This document shows, in pieces, positions 44,837 to 52,559 of a stretch of DNA of 64,000 bases (positions are counted from its first letter, which is position 1; every line of letters starts with the position of its first letter). This DNA is from Acidovorax sp. 1608163 (lineage in GTDB: Bacteria; Pseudomonadota; Gammaproteobacteria; Burkholderiales; Burkholderiaceae_C). The DNA is taken from positions 1,677,001-1,741,000 of the forward strand of contig NZ_CP033069.1 of assembly GCF_003669015.1 (NCBI RefSeq), written 5' to 3'. The notes under the pieces are model-generated. The model searched no databases. It was given only the letters and a program-made list of their open reading frames with translations, and was not told where the DNA came from. A program made the position numbers and the translations under genes.

Positions 44837-45445
44837 ATGAGCGCATTGGAAACACAAGGCCTGGGTATGGTCCCTATGGTCATCGAGCAGTCTGGCCGCG
44901 GTGAGCGGTCCTATGACATCTACTCTCGCCTGCTCAAGGAGCGCGTGATCTTTCTGGTGGGGCCGGTGAATGACCAGACTGCCAATTTGGTGGTGGCTCA
45001 GTTGCTGTTCCTTGAGAGCGAAAATCCTGACAAGGACATTTCGTTCTACATCAACTCGCCAGGAGGCTCGGTGAGCGCCGGTATGGCGATTTTTGACACC
45101 ATGAACTTCATCAAGCCCGATGTGTCGACACTGTGCACGGGCATGGCGGCCAGTATGGGGGCCTTCTTGTTGGCTGCTGGCGCCAAGGGCAAGCGTTTTG
45201 CGTTGCCCAATTCCAAGGTCATGATCCACCAGCCGCTGGGTGGCATGCAAGGGCAGGCGACAGAAATTGAAATCCACGCCCGTGAGATTCTCAAGACCCG
45301 CGAGCAACTCAACAGCATCCTGGCAGAGCGCACGGGCCAGTCGCTTGAGAAGATTCAGCGCGATACAGAGCGCGACTATTTCCTGTCGGCCGATGAGGCC
45401 AAGGAATACGGTCTGGTCGATCAGGTGATCAGCAAGCGCGCCTGA
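44837..45445 (+). CDS. clpP: ATP-dependent Clp protease proteolytic subunit
   Basis: A 202-residue serine protease that forms the 14-subunit Clp chamber. The catalytic triad is Ser106 ([12 protein letters not shown]), His131 (VMIHQPLGG) and Asp180 ([13 protein letters not shown]), spaced 25 and 49 residues as in E. coli ClpP. The N-terminal few residues form the processed leader ([20 protein letters not shown]). The ATG at 44837 is chosen over an upstream in-frame start on family alignment and the GGAG at 44828. It works with ClpX encoded 95 bases downstream; a terminator-like hairpin lies between them. Confidence 0.95.
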   Translation: MSALETQGLGMVPMVIEQSGRGERSYDIYSRLLKERVIFLVGPVNDQTANLVVAQLLFLESENPDKDISFYINSPGGSVSAGMAIFDTMNFIKPDVSTLCTGMAASMGAFLLAAGAKGKRFALPNSKVMIHQPLGGMQGQATEIEIHAREILKTREQLNSILAERTGQSLEKIQRDTERDYFLSADEAKEYGLVDQVISKRA

Positions 45446-45463
45446 ACCCGGTAGGACACTGGG

Positions 45464-45498
45464 CGGCGTTTTCCCTCGGGGAAGACGCCGTTTTTATT
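45464..45498 (+). terminator. Terminator-like hairpin between clpP and clpX
   Basis: CGGCGT and ACGCCG pair around an inner TTCCC/GGGGA helix and the hairpin is followed by TTTTTATTT. It lies 18 bases after the clpP stop and 42 before the clpX start, so clpX probably has its own promoter or depends on partial readthrough. Confidence 0.75.
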
Positions 45499-45540
45499 TG
45501 GTTATCATCCTGACAACTTTCCGTAACAAGGCGTTGCCCC

Positions 45541-46806
45541 ATGGCCGAGAAAAAAGGCTCTTCCAGCGAAAAAACCCTTTACTGCTCCTTTTGCGGTAAA
45601 AGCCAGCACGAAGTCAAAAAGCTGATCGCTGGTCCGTCGGTCTTTATCTGTGACGAGTGCATTGACCTGTGCAATGAGATCATTCGTGATGAGCTGCCTG
45701 TGGGCGAGCTGTCCAAAGAGGCTCGCAGCGATCTGCCGACGCCCATCGAGATCAAGACCAATCTGGACAACTACGTGATTGGTCAGGACTTTGCCAAACG
45801 CACCTTGGCGGTGGCGGTCTATAACCACTACAAGCGCTTGCGTCACAAGGACAAGGCACTCAAAGACGATGTGGAGCTGTCCAAGAGCAACATCTTGTTG
45901 ATTGGCCCCACCGGCTCTGGCAAGACTTTGCTGGCCCAAACCCTTGCACGCATGCTGGACGTGCCTTTTGTGATGGCCGATGCCACCACGTTGACCGAGG
46001 CTGGCTATGTGGGCGAAGACGTTGAGAACATTGTCCAAAAGCTGCTGCAGAGCTGCAACTACGACGTAGAGCGTGCCCAGCGCGGCATCGTTTACATCGA
46101 CGAAATTGACAAGATATCCCGCAAGTCTGACAACCCTTCTATCACCCGCGATGTGTCGGGTGAGGGTGTTCAACAGGCGCTTCTTAAGTTGATTGAAGGC
46201 ACGATGGCCAGTGTGCCTCCGCAGGGGGGGCGCAAGCATCCGAACCAGGATTTCCTGCAAATCGATACCACCAACATCTTGTTCATCTGTGGCGGTGCGT
46301 TTGCTGGCCTTGAAAAGGTCATTGAAAATCGCACCGAGGCTTCGGGTATCGGTTTTGGTGCTGCGGTGCGCAGCAAAAAACAGCGCTCGCTCACCGATGT
46401 CTTCCAAGAGATCGAGCCCGAAGATTTGATCAAGTTCGGGATCATCCCTGAGCTGGTGGGGCGTATGCCCGTGGTCACTGCGCTGGCTGAGCTTAGCGAA
46501 GATGCGCTCGTTCAGATCCTGACCGAACCCAAGAATGCGTTGGTCAAGCAATACAGCAAGCTGCTGGGCATGGAGGGCGTTGATCTGGAGATTCGCCCTG
46601 CAGCGCTTAAGGCGATTGCCCGCAAGGCATTGGCACGCAAGACCGGTGCCCGTGGCCTGCGCTCCATCCTGGAGCAGTCGCTGATTGGCACCATGTTCGA
46701 TTTGCCCAATGCGAGCAATGTTGAAAAGGTGGTCGTGGACGAATCCACGATTGAAGAAAATAAGCCACCGCTGCTCGTTTACCGCGAAGCGGCCAAGAAG
46801 GCCTGA
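45541..46806 (+). CDS. clpX: ATP-dependent Clp protease ATP-binding subunit ClpX
   Basis: A 421-residue unfoldase. The N-terminal zinc domain has Cys15, Cys18, Cys37 and Cys40 (YCSFCGK, FICDEC). The AAA+ domain shows Walker [13 protein letters not shown], Walker [11 protein letters not shown] with the pore loop GYVGEDVE, and the ClpP-binding IGF-type loop, here GIGFGAAV. It recognises tagged substrates and feeds them into ClpP. Length matches the family. Upstream it is separated from clpP by a terminator-like hairpin; lon follows after 129 bases. Confidence 0.95.
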   Translation: MAEKKGSSSEKTLYCSFCGKSQHEVKKLIAGPSVFICDECIDLCNEIIRDELPVGELSKEARSDLPTPIEIKTNLDNYVIGQDFAKRTLAVAVYNHYKRLRHKDKALKDDVELSKSNILLIGPTGSGKTLLAQTLARMLDVPFVMADATTLTEAGYVGEDVENIVQKLLQSCNYDVERAQRGIVYIDEIDKISRKSDNPSITRDVSGEGVQQALLKLIEGTMASVPPQGGRKHPNQDFLQIDTTNILFICGGAFAGLEKVIENRTEASGIGFGAAVRSKKQRSLTDVFQEIEPEDLIKFGIIPELVGRMPVVTALAELSEDALVQILTEPKNALVKQYSKLLGMEGVDLEIRPAALKAIARKALARKTGARGLRSILEQSLIGTMFDLPNASNVEKVVVDESTIEENKPPLLVYREAAKKA

Positions 46807-46935
46807 AATGCCCGGTACGGGTCGCCCATTGGTCGCCCCTTCAACGATCACAACCCTTGTGCCAGCGCGGCTGCGCACAAGGGTTGAAAATCCCCAAATG
46901 TGGATCATCTTCCACAGAGTTAACTGAGGATTTCC

Positions 46936-49362
46936 ATGTCCGGACATACCCCCCTTCCCGCCACACCCATTGAACTGCCGCTGTTGCCGTTGCGCGACGT
47001 GGTGGTCTTCCCTCACATGGTGATCCCCTTGTTTGTGGGGCGCCCCAAGAGCATCAAGGCGCTGGAGCTGGCCATGGAGGCCGAGCGCCGCATCATGCTG
47101 GTCGCGCAAAAAGCGGCAGCCAAAGATGAGCCTTCCGCCTCTGACATGTTTGATGTCGGCTGTGTCTCTACGATCTTGCAGATGCTCAAATTGCCCGATG
47201 GCACTGTCAAGGTGCTGGTGGAAGGCCAGCAGCGTGCTTTGGTCGCATCGATTGAAGACGCGGACACCCATTTCACTGCCACCGTGACCCCGGTTGAAGC
47301 CGTGGCCGAGGCGAGCAAGCCCAGTGAAATTGAGGCTTTGCGCCGTGCGGTGATGCAGCAGTTTGACCAGTACGTCAAACTGAACAAGAAGATTCCTCCG
47401 GAAATCCTCACCTCCATTGCCAGCATCGATGACCCAGGTCGTCTGGCAGACACCATCGCTGCGCACTTGCCGCTGAAGTTGGAAAACAAGCAGGTAGTCC
47501 TGGACTTGTCGGATGTGAAGTCACGGCTGGAAAACCTGTTTGAGCAGCTGGACCGCGAAGTCGACATCCTGAATGTTGACAAAAAAATCCGTGGGCGCGT
47601 GAAACGCCAGATGGAAAAGAACCAGCGCGATTTTTATCTCAACGAGCAAGTCAAAGCCATCCAGAAAGAACTGGGCGAGGGTGATGATGGCGCCGACATT
47701 GAAGAGATTGAGAAGAAGATCAAGCTCGCCAAGATGTCTGCCGAGGCTCGCAAAAAAGCCGATGCGGAACTCAAGAAGCTCAAACTGATGTCGCCCATGT
47801 CGGCTGAGGCGACGGTGGTGCGCAATTACATTGATGTGTTGACTGCGCTGCCATGGGCCAAAAAGACCAAGATCAAGCACGATCTGCTCAATGCCGAAGG
47901 TGTTTTGAACGAAGACCACTTTGGCCTGGACAAGGTCAAGGACCGCATTCTTGAATATCTTGCAGTGCAGCAGCGTGTGGACAAGGTGAAGGCCCCCATC
48001 CTTTGCCTGGTGGGGCCACCGGGTGTGGGCAAGACCTCGCTCGGCCAGTCGATTGCCAAGGCCACGGGGCGTAAATACGTCCGTATGGCCCTGGGCGGCA
48101 TGCGTGACGAGGCCGAAATTCGTGGGCACCGCCGCACGTACATCGGCGCGCTGCCCGGCAAGGTGCTTCAGAGCCTTTCGAAGGTGGGAACGCGCAACCC
48201 ATTGTTCCTGCTGGACGAAATCGACAAGCTGGGGACTGACTTCCGTGGCGATCCCTCCAGCGCGCTGTTGGAGGTGCTGGACCCTGAGCAAAACCATACC
48301 TTTGGCGATCACTATGTGGAGGTCGATTTCGATCTGAGCGACGTCATGTTTGTCGCTACGTCCAACTCGATGAACATCCCGCCAGCGTTGCTCGATCGCA
48401 TGGAGGTCATTCGTTTGTCGGGGTACACCGAGGATGAAAAGACCAACATCGCAATGAAGTACCTGCTGCCCAAGCAGCTCAAGAACAACGGCGTCAAGGA
48501 CGAAGAGTTGTTGATTACCGAGTCTGCTGTGCGCGACATGGTGCGCTACTACACCCGGGAGGCCGGTGTGCGCTCCTTGGAGCGTGAGCTGTCCAAGATT
48601 TGCCGCAAGGTGGTCAAAGGCCTGCAACTCAAAAAGCTCACGCCCCAGGTGGTAGTGAGCGAGGACAACCTTCCGGATTTTCTGGGCGTGCGCAAGTACA
48701 GCTACGGACGTGCTGAGCTGCAAAACCAGGTGGGGCAGGTCGTTGGTTTGGCGTGGACCGAGGTCGGTGGTGATTTGCTCACCATTGAAGCGGCGACGAT
48801 GCCAGGCAAAGGTGTGATCACACGCACTGGGTCGCTGGGTGATGTGATGAAAGAGTCCGTGGAAGCTGCGCGCACCGTAGTGCGTAGCCGGGCCAAATTG
48901 CTGGGCATCAAGGATGAGATGTTCGACAAGCGCGACATCCATATCCACGTGCCTGACGGTGCGACGCCAAAGGATGGCCCTAGCGCGGGGGCTGCCATGA
49001 CCACTGCTTTTGTGTCTGCCTTGACCGGGATCCCCGTGCGCGGAGATGTCGCCATGACCGGTGAGATCACGCTGCGCGGTGAAGTCACGGCCATCGGTGG
49101 ACTCAAGGAAAAGTTGCTGGCGGCATTGCGCGGGGGCATCAAGACCGTGCTGATTCCTGAAGAAAACGTGAAGGATCTCCAGGAGATTCCAGACAACGTG
49201 AAAAGCGGGCTGGAGATCGTGCCGGTTAAATGGATCGACAAGGTGCTTGAAGTGGCCTTGGAGCGCAAGCCTGTACCGCTGACGGATGAAGAGGCGGCGG
49301 TGGTCCCCGTGTCGGCAGACAAGGGCACTGCGGCGGTTGGCAGTGATTCTTTGAAGCACTGA
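46936..49362 (+). CDS. lon: ATP-dependent Lon protease
   Basis: An 808-residue Lon protease. The N-terminal substrate domain starts ELPLLPLRDVVVFPHMVIPL; the AAA+ module has GPPGVGKTSLGQ and LFLLDEIDKL; the protease domain has the catalytic Ser in KDGPSAGAAM and Lys in GGLKEKLLA. It degrades misfolded and regulatory proteins in the cytoplasm. It is the housekeeping Lon beside tig, clpP and clpX, and is distinct from the Lon-like gene at 16875. The ATG at 46936 has a TGAGGA ribosome site. The tRNA cluster starts 84 bases after its stop. Confidence 0.95.
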   Translation: MSGHTPLPATPIELPLLPLRDVVVFPHMVIPLFVGRPKSIKALELAMEAERRIMLVAQKAAAKDEPSASDMFDVGCVSTILQMLKLPDGTVKVLVEGQQRALVASIEDADTHFTATVTPVEAVAEASKPSEIEALRRAVMQQFDQYVKLNKKIPPEILTSIASIDDPGRLADTIAAHLPLKLENKQVVLDLSDVKSRLENLFEQLDREVDILNVDKKIRGRVKRQMEKNQRDFYLNEQVKAIQKELGEGDDGADIEEIEKKIKLAKMSAEARKKADAELKKLKLMSPMSAEATVVRNYIDVLTALPWAKKTKIKHDLLNAEGVLNEDHFGLDKVKDRILEYLAVQQRVDKVKAPILCLVGPPGVGKTSLGQSIAKATGRKYVRMALGGMRDEAEIRGHRRTYIGALPGKVLQSLSKVGTRNPLFLLDEIDKLGTDFRGDPSSALLEVLDPEQNHTFGDHYVEVDFDLSDVMFVATSNSMNIPPALLDRMEVIRLSGYTEDEKTNIAMKYLLPKQLKNNGVKDEELLITESAVRDMVRYYTREAGVRSLERELSKICRKVVKGLQLKKLTPQVVVSEDNLPDFLGVRKYSYGRAELQNQVGQVVGLAWTEVGGDLLTIEAATMPGKGVITRTGSLGDVMKESVEAARTVVRSRAKLLGIKDEMFDKRDIHIHVPDGATPKDGPSAGAAMTTAFVSALTGIPVRGDVAMTGEITLRGEVTAIGGLKEKLLAALRGGIKTVLIPEENVKDLQEIPDNVKSGLEIVPVKWIDKVLEVALERKPVPLTDEEAAVVPVSADKGTAAVGSDSLKH

Positions 49363-49422
49363 ACATTTTTTCAAAAACAGCCAAAAAATGCGCTACAATT
49401 CATTCCATCGCAGCAAACGTTG

Positions 49423-49428
49423 TAGAAT
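49423..49428 (+). promoter_or_regulatory. Candidate -10 element for tRNA-Gly 1
   Basis: TAGAAT sits about 18 bases before the tRNA-Gly 5' end, matching a short tRNA leader. A clear -35 box is not seen; a TACAAT at 49394 is an alternative. Confidence 0.35.
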
Positions 49429-49445
49429 GTAAGGCTTCGGTAAAT

Positions 49446-49521
49446 GCGGGAATAGCTCAGTTGGTAGAGCGCAACCTTGCCAAGGTTGAGGTCGAGAGTT
49501 CGAGACTCTTTTCCCGCTCCA
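49446..49521 (+). tRNA. tRNA-Gly (anticodon GCC), copy 1
   Basis: A 76-base cloverleaf with encoded CCA: acceptor GCGGGAA/TTCCCGC, D arm AGCTCAGTTGGTAGAGC, anticodon stem ACCTT/AAGGT with loop containing GCC, and T arm with TTCGAGA. It is identical in sequence to the copy at 49785. Confidence 0.95.
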
Positions 49522-49527
49522 ATTTCC

Positions 49528-49557
49528 AAAAAAGGGAAGCAAAAGCTTCCCTTTTTT
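49528..49557. terminator. Intrinsic terminator after tRNA-Gly 1
   Basis: GGGAAGC-AAAA-GCTTCCC flanked by A-run and TTTTTT. It could act on both strands. It lies between tRNA-Gly and tRNA-Cys, so tRNA-Cys needs readthrough or its own promoter. Confidence 0.85.
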
Positions 49558-49575
49558 GCCAAGGCAGTAGTTTCT

Positions 49576-49649
49576 GGCGCGGTAGCAAAGCGGTTATGCC
49601 CCGGATTGCAAATCCGGTTAGTCCGGTTCGACTCCGGACCGCGCCTCCA
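49576..49649 (+). tRNA. tRNA-Cys (anticodon GCA)
   Basis: A 74-base cloverleaf: acceptor GGCGCGG/CCGCGCC, D arm GCAAAGCGGTTATGC, anticodon stem CGGAT/ATCCG with TTGCAAA loop (anticodon GCA), T arm TCCGG-TTCGACT-CCGGA, encoded CCA. It lies 18 bases after a terminator. Confidence 0.95.
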
Positions 49650-49715
49650 GGATGCAGCTGACTTGCTGAAATAAGCAAAAGCTTGTTTTAGACGGTTGGA
49701 AAGTTTTTGATTTTC

Positions 49716-49745
49716 TTGTGTTGATCAAAAATTTTGTGTTATAAT
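49716..49745 (+). promoter_or_regulatory. Promoter for the second tRNA-Gly
   Basis: TTGTGT at 49716-49721, an 18-base spacer and a perfect TATAAT at 49740-49745, 40 bases before tRNA-Gly 2, in an AT-rich stretch. It would drive tRNA-Gly 2. Confidence 0.65.
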
Positions 49746-49784
49746 TTTAGTCTTGCTGATGCACTGGTGTGTTGAAAGCAAAAT

Positions 49785-49860
49785 GCGGGAATAGCTCAGT
49801 TGGTAGAGCGCAACCTTGCCAAGGTTGAGGTCGAGAGTTCGAGACTCTTTTCCCGCTCCA
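49785..49860 (+). tRNA. tRNA-Gly (anticodon GCC), copy 2
   Basis: Identical over 76 bases to the copy at 49446. It is preceded by its own TATAAT promoter and followed by a second GGGAAGC/GCTTCCC terminator. Confidence 0.95.
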
Positions 49861-49869
49861 AATTTAAAA

Positions 49870-49893
49870 GGGAAGCTCAGGCTTCCCTTTTTT
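49870..49893 (+). terminator. Intrinsic terminator after tRNA-Gly 2
   Basis: GGGAAGC-TCAG-GCTTCCC followed by TTTTTT. The stem is the same as the hairpin after the first tRNA-Gly, showing that the tRNA and its terminator were duplicated together. Confidence 0.85.
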
Positions 49894-50012
49894 CTTGGTG
49901 CAGCGTGGCAGCGCTGGTTTTGTAGTCGCTGCGTTGCTCTTGTTCGATGGGGCGTTGCTTAGCGGTGACGTCCGGGTTACGCTGCCATGCAATCGCGCAT
50001 ACGGTAGCTGGC

Positions 50013-50105
50013 GCCCCGATGGTGAAATTGGTAGACACTGCGGACTTAAAATCCGCCGCTTTCCTGAAAAGGGGCGTGCCGGTTCGACCCCGGCTCGGGG
50101 CACCA
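50013..50105 (+). tRNA. tRNA-Leu (anticodon TAA)
   Basis: Acceptor GCCCCGA/TCGGGGC, D arm GGTGAAATTGGTAGAC, anticodon loop CTTAAAA (anticodon TAA), a long variable arm (CGCTTTCCTGAAAAGGGGCG region) and T arm GCCGG-TTCGACC-CCGGC; CCA is encoded at 50103-50105. Confidence 0.95.
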
Positions 50106-50118
50106 TTACGATTCAATC

Positions 50119-50745
50119 ATGTCAAGTTACAACGCTCCCTTCGAAATCCATGTCCACGGGCAGGTGCAGCTGCGTGCTGATGCCAGTTTTGACCAGCTCC
50201 AAGATGCCTTGAAACCATTGTGGAAATATGCCGGCGCTCGGTCTTTGGCCGACGGCGCCGCAAGTGCTTACGAAGAGGAGCCTGGCATCAAATTCGATGC
50301 CCAGGAGCATCTTCTGCAAATCTGCTGGACGGTGCGGGGCGATGACGACTTTCGCCAGACTTTGGACGAGATGTGCATGAGCCTGAACGAGCTCTGCGAG
50401 ATGGGGGCCGCCTTGGAGGTGACCTTCTACGATGCTGAGTTTGAGGAAGACGAAGGCCAAGACGGTGCCGAGTCGCGCGATGACTTCGTGATGCTATTTG
50501 TGGGGCCTACCCCAGCAGCCATCATGCAGGTGCAGCGTGATCTGCTGGTGCAAGATGTGGTGAACATGATGGAGCGCCACTTTGACGGCGCTGAGCTTGG
50601 TGGCGTGGTGGCAGAGATCGATAAGTTGTTCACCCAGCGTTTCGATGCGCTGGTCAACTCGCTTGAAATTGGCAAGCCCCCGCGCGGCCCCGGTGGCTCT
50701 GGCAGCGGCCACGGCGGTGGCCGTCGCCCACGCCATTTACACTGA
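50119..50745 (+). CDS. Conserved hypothetical protein
   Basis: A 208-residue acidic protein that I recognise only as a Burkholderiales-type conserved hypothetical. It begins SSYNAPFEIHVHGQVQLRAD. The middle is rich in acidic residues (FEEDEGQDGAESRDD) and the C-terminus (PPRGPGGSGSGHGGGRRPRH) is a Gly/His/Arg-rich tail without clear structure. There is no signal or membrane segment. The start follows tRNA-Leu by 13 bases, so it could lie in the same transcript. No motif indicates a function. Confidence 0.8.
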   Translation: MSSYNAPFEIHVHGQVQLRADASFDQLQDALKPLWKYAGARSLADGAASAYEEEPGIKFDAQEHLLQICWTVRGDDDFRQTLDEMCMSLNELCEMGAALEVTFYDAEFEEDEGQDGAESRDDFVMLFVGPTPAAIMQVQRDLLVQDVVNMMERHFDGAELGGVVAEIDKLFTQRFDALVNSLEIGKPPRGPGGSGSGHGGGRRPRHLH

Positions 50746-50868
50746 GTCTTGCCAGGGTGGGGGCTGTTCTGCTTCCTCCCGCAGCCCTTTGTCAGCCTAT
50801 GGCTTCATGCGAACAAGTGGTCGGCTTGCAACGTGCCCTTCAACGGCCCTGTGGTCGCCATATTTCCA

Positions 50869-51393
50869 ATGATCCCTGATTTGCCCTACCTGCGGTCTTA
50901 CCCTGCTGCGCTCCAAGGCCAGGCGCGTGAGCTGTTGGCCCAAGGGCAACTGGGGCCGGTATTGCAGCGCAAGTATCCGCAGGCACACTCGGTGCGCAGT
51001 GACAAGGCTTTGTACGACTACGTGCAAGAGCTCAAGTCCCGTTATCTGCGCAACGCAGGCACGGTCAACAAGGTTCTCTTTGACAACAAGATTCACGTCG
51101 TGCGTCACGCCCTGGGCTTGCACACGGCGGTGTCGCGTGTGCAGGGCAGCAAGCTGGCTGCCAAGCACGAGATCCGTATCGCGTCGATGTTCAAGCAGGC
51201 ACCGGACGAGTTTTTGCGCATGATCGTGGTCCATGAGCTGGCCCACCTGCGGGAAAAAGGGCACGACAAGGCTTTTTACCAGCTGTGCGCTCACATGGAG
51301 CCGCAATACCACCAGTACGAGTTTGATCTGCGCCTGTACCTCACGCATGTGGAGAGCACGGGCACACGGTTGTGGGGTGCTGAGTCCGCGTGA
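50869..51393 (+). CDS. YgjP-like metallopeptidase (M48/DUF45)
   Basis: A 174-residue protein with the zinc motif HELAHLREKGHDKAFYQLCAHM: HExxH followed by a third His six residues after the second, as in the YgjP/DUF45 (WLM-like) family. The preceding VVRHALGLHTAVSRVQGS segment and KALYDYVQELKSRYL helix fit these small proteins. The ATG at 50869 begins the conserved part; upstream in-frame codons are not conserved in character. Its substrate is unknown; the family is linked to protein or DNA-crosslink processing by resemblance only. A repeat copy begins 23 bases after the stop. Confidence 0.85.
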   Translation: MIPDLPYLRSYPAALQGQARELLAQGQLGPVLQRKYPQAHSVRSDKALYDYVQELKSRYLRNAGTVNKVLFDNKIHVVRHALGLHTAVSRVQGSKLAAKHEIRIASMFKQAPDEFLRMIVVHELAHLREKGHDKAFYQLCAHMEPQYHQYEFDLRLYLTHVESTGTRLWGAESA

Positions 51394-51415
51394 ATTCTGC
51401 TCGGGGTCGGTTGTT

Positions 51416-51472
51416 TTGCTATTAATTTAATAGCTTTTTGCGCTTGTATTTCAAGCGCTACCCCCATTTTTG
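51416..51472 (+). repeat. Interspersed double-hairpin repeat, copy E (best preserved)
   Basis: GCTATTAA-T-TTAATAGC is a perfect 8-bp inverted repeat, followed by GCGCTTG-TATTT-CAAGCGC, a perfect 7-bp stem with a 5-base loop, then TACCCCCATTTTTG. It lies between the YgjP-like stop and the convergent murI stop. Confidence 0.85.
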
Positions 51473-51480
51473 ATCACAAA

Positions 51481-52374
51481 TCAGGGAACGGATACGGTAC
51501 TGCAGCAACGTGCCGGGAGTTGGAGCCAACGCTGGGCGGCGGCTTCCAGCATGCTCACGGGGCCTGTGGTCAGTAGTTGTACCGGTGGGGCTGCATCTGT
51601 GGGGGCTTGTGGTTCGCCACTGTCGTCTGGTGGCTTTGTTTGGCGCAGCAAGCCTGCTGCCTCTAGCAGGCGCCGTGTCTGGCGCGCCACCGGCTCACCG
51701 GTCTCGATGAATCGGACATCGGGCCCCACTAGTGCGCGCAACTCGTGCTCCACAAAAATGTAGTGGGTGCAGCCCAGCACCAGGGTGTCCATCTGCCCGG
51801 CTGCTGTACCAAACGGGCCCATGGCATTCACATAGCGCTCGCAAAGTGCACCAGTTTCCGTACTGTTGACGGCATTGCTGGCCGTGGTCGGTGGCAGTGT
51901 CACGCTGTGCTCGACAGCGTGCGCCAGGCCATCGCAGGGTTGCACTACAAAGTGGGCCTGATCGGCCAGAGAGGCCATCAGCTTTCCGAACTTGGCGCTG
52001 CTGAGCGTACCCCGCGTGCCGATCACTCCCACATGCCCCGTCTTGGTGACTGCCAGTGCTGGCTTGATGGCGGGCTCCAGGCCGACGAGGGGAAGGTCAG
52101 GGTGGCTGCTGCGCACTTCATGGATGGCCGCTGCAGTGGCGGTATTGCAGGCCACCACCAGTGCTTTGATATCGTGTTTTTCGCGCAAATACTGGGTGAT
52201 GGCATGGGTGCGTGCCGCCACAAACGCATCGCCTCGCTCGCCATAGGGGGCGTTGGCGCTGTCGGCCAAGTACACGAACCGCTCGTTGGGCATGGCTGCC
52301 AACAGCATGCGCAGCACGCTCAGCCCGCCGACGCCGCTGTCAAATACACCGATGGGGGAAGAGGACTGCGGCAT
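51481..52374 (-). CDS. murI: Glutamate racemase
   Basis: A 297-residue racemase producing D-glutamate for peptidoglycan. The N-terminal signature is GVFDSGVGGLSVLRML, the first catalytic Cys lies in VVACNTATAAA and the second in LVLGCTHYIFVE. Two symmetric alpha/beta halves are expected. A Lys/Pro-rich segment before the C-terminus (RQTKPPDDSGEPQAPTDAA) is a low-complexity insert. It is convergent with the YgjP-like gene and lies 185 bases downstream of the class I fumarase, whose terminator lies between. Confidence 0.93.
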   Translation of the reverse strand: MPQSSSPIGVFDSGVGGLSVLRMLLAAMPNERFVYLADSANAPYGERGDAFVAARTHAITQYLREKHDIKALVVACNTATAAAIHEVRSSHPDLPLVGLEPAIKPALAVTKTGHVGVIGTRGTLSSAKFGKLMASLADQAHFVVQPCDGLAHAVEHSVTLPPTTASNAVNSTETGALCERYVNAMGPFGTAAGQMDTLVLGCTHYIFVEHELRALVGPDVRFIETGEPVARQTRRLLEAAGLLRQTKPPDDSGEPQAPTDAAPPVQLLTTGPVSMLEAAAQRWLQLPARCCSTVSVP

Positions 52375-52479
52375 CGTGGAATCAAGCTCTGGCAGTTAGA
52401 CAAGCCGTGGATTGTAGGAAAGACGGGGCTGCTGCGCTGGTGCGCCGCTTGCAGCCCACGAGTCCGTCGAAGGGATGTG

Positions 52480-52503
52480 AAAAAACCGCCCGAAGGCGGT
52501 TTT
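52480..52503 (-). terminator. Terminator of the class I fumarase gene
   Basis: On the minus strand AAAACCGCC-TTCG-GGCGGTTTTTT forms a 7-bp G/C stem with a T-run, 57 bases after the fumarase stop. Confidence 0.8.
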
Positions 52504-52559
52504 GTGGGGGCGTGCTCAGGGCTCGCAGTACAGCCGTGCCCCGGTGGTGACCCCAAGCA

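Noticed and set aside
43238..45307. Long open frame on the minus strand opposite tig and clpP, with no stop for 689 codons
   Set aside because: It lies entirely against two well conserved genes, has no family resemblance, and its openness follows from the codon bias of this GC-rich genome. The same applies to long antisense frames opposite lon, clpX, ilvD, the RND pump and the Lon-like gene.
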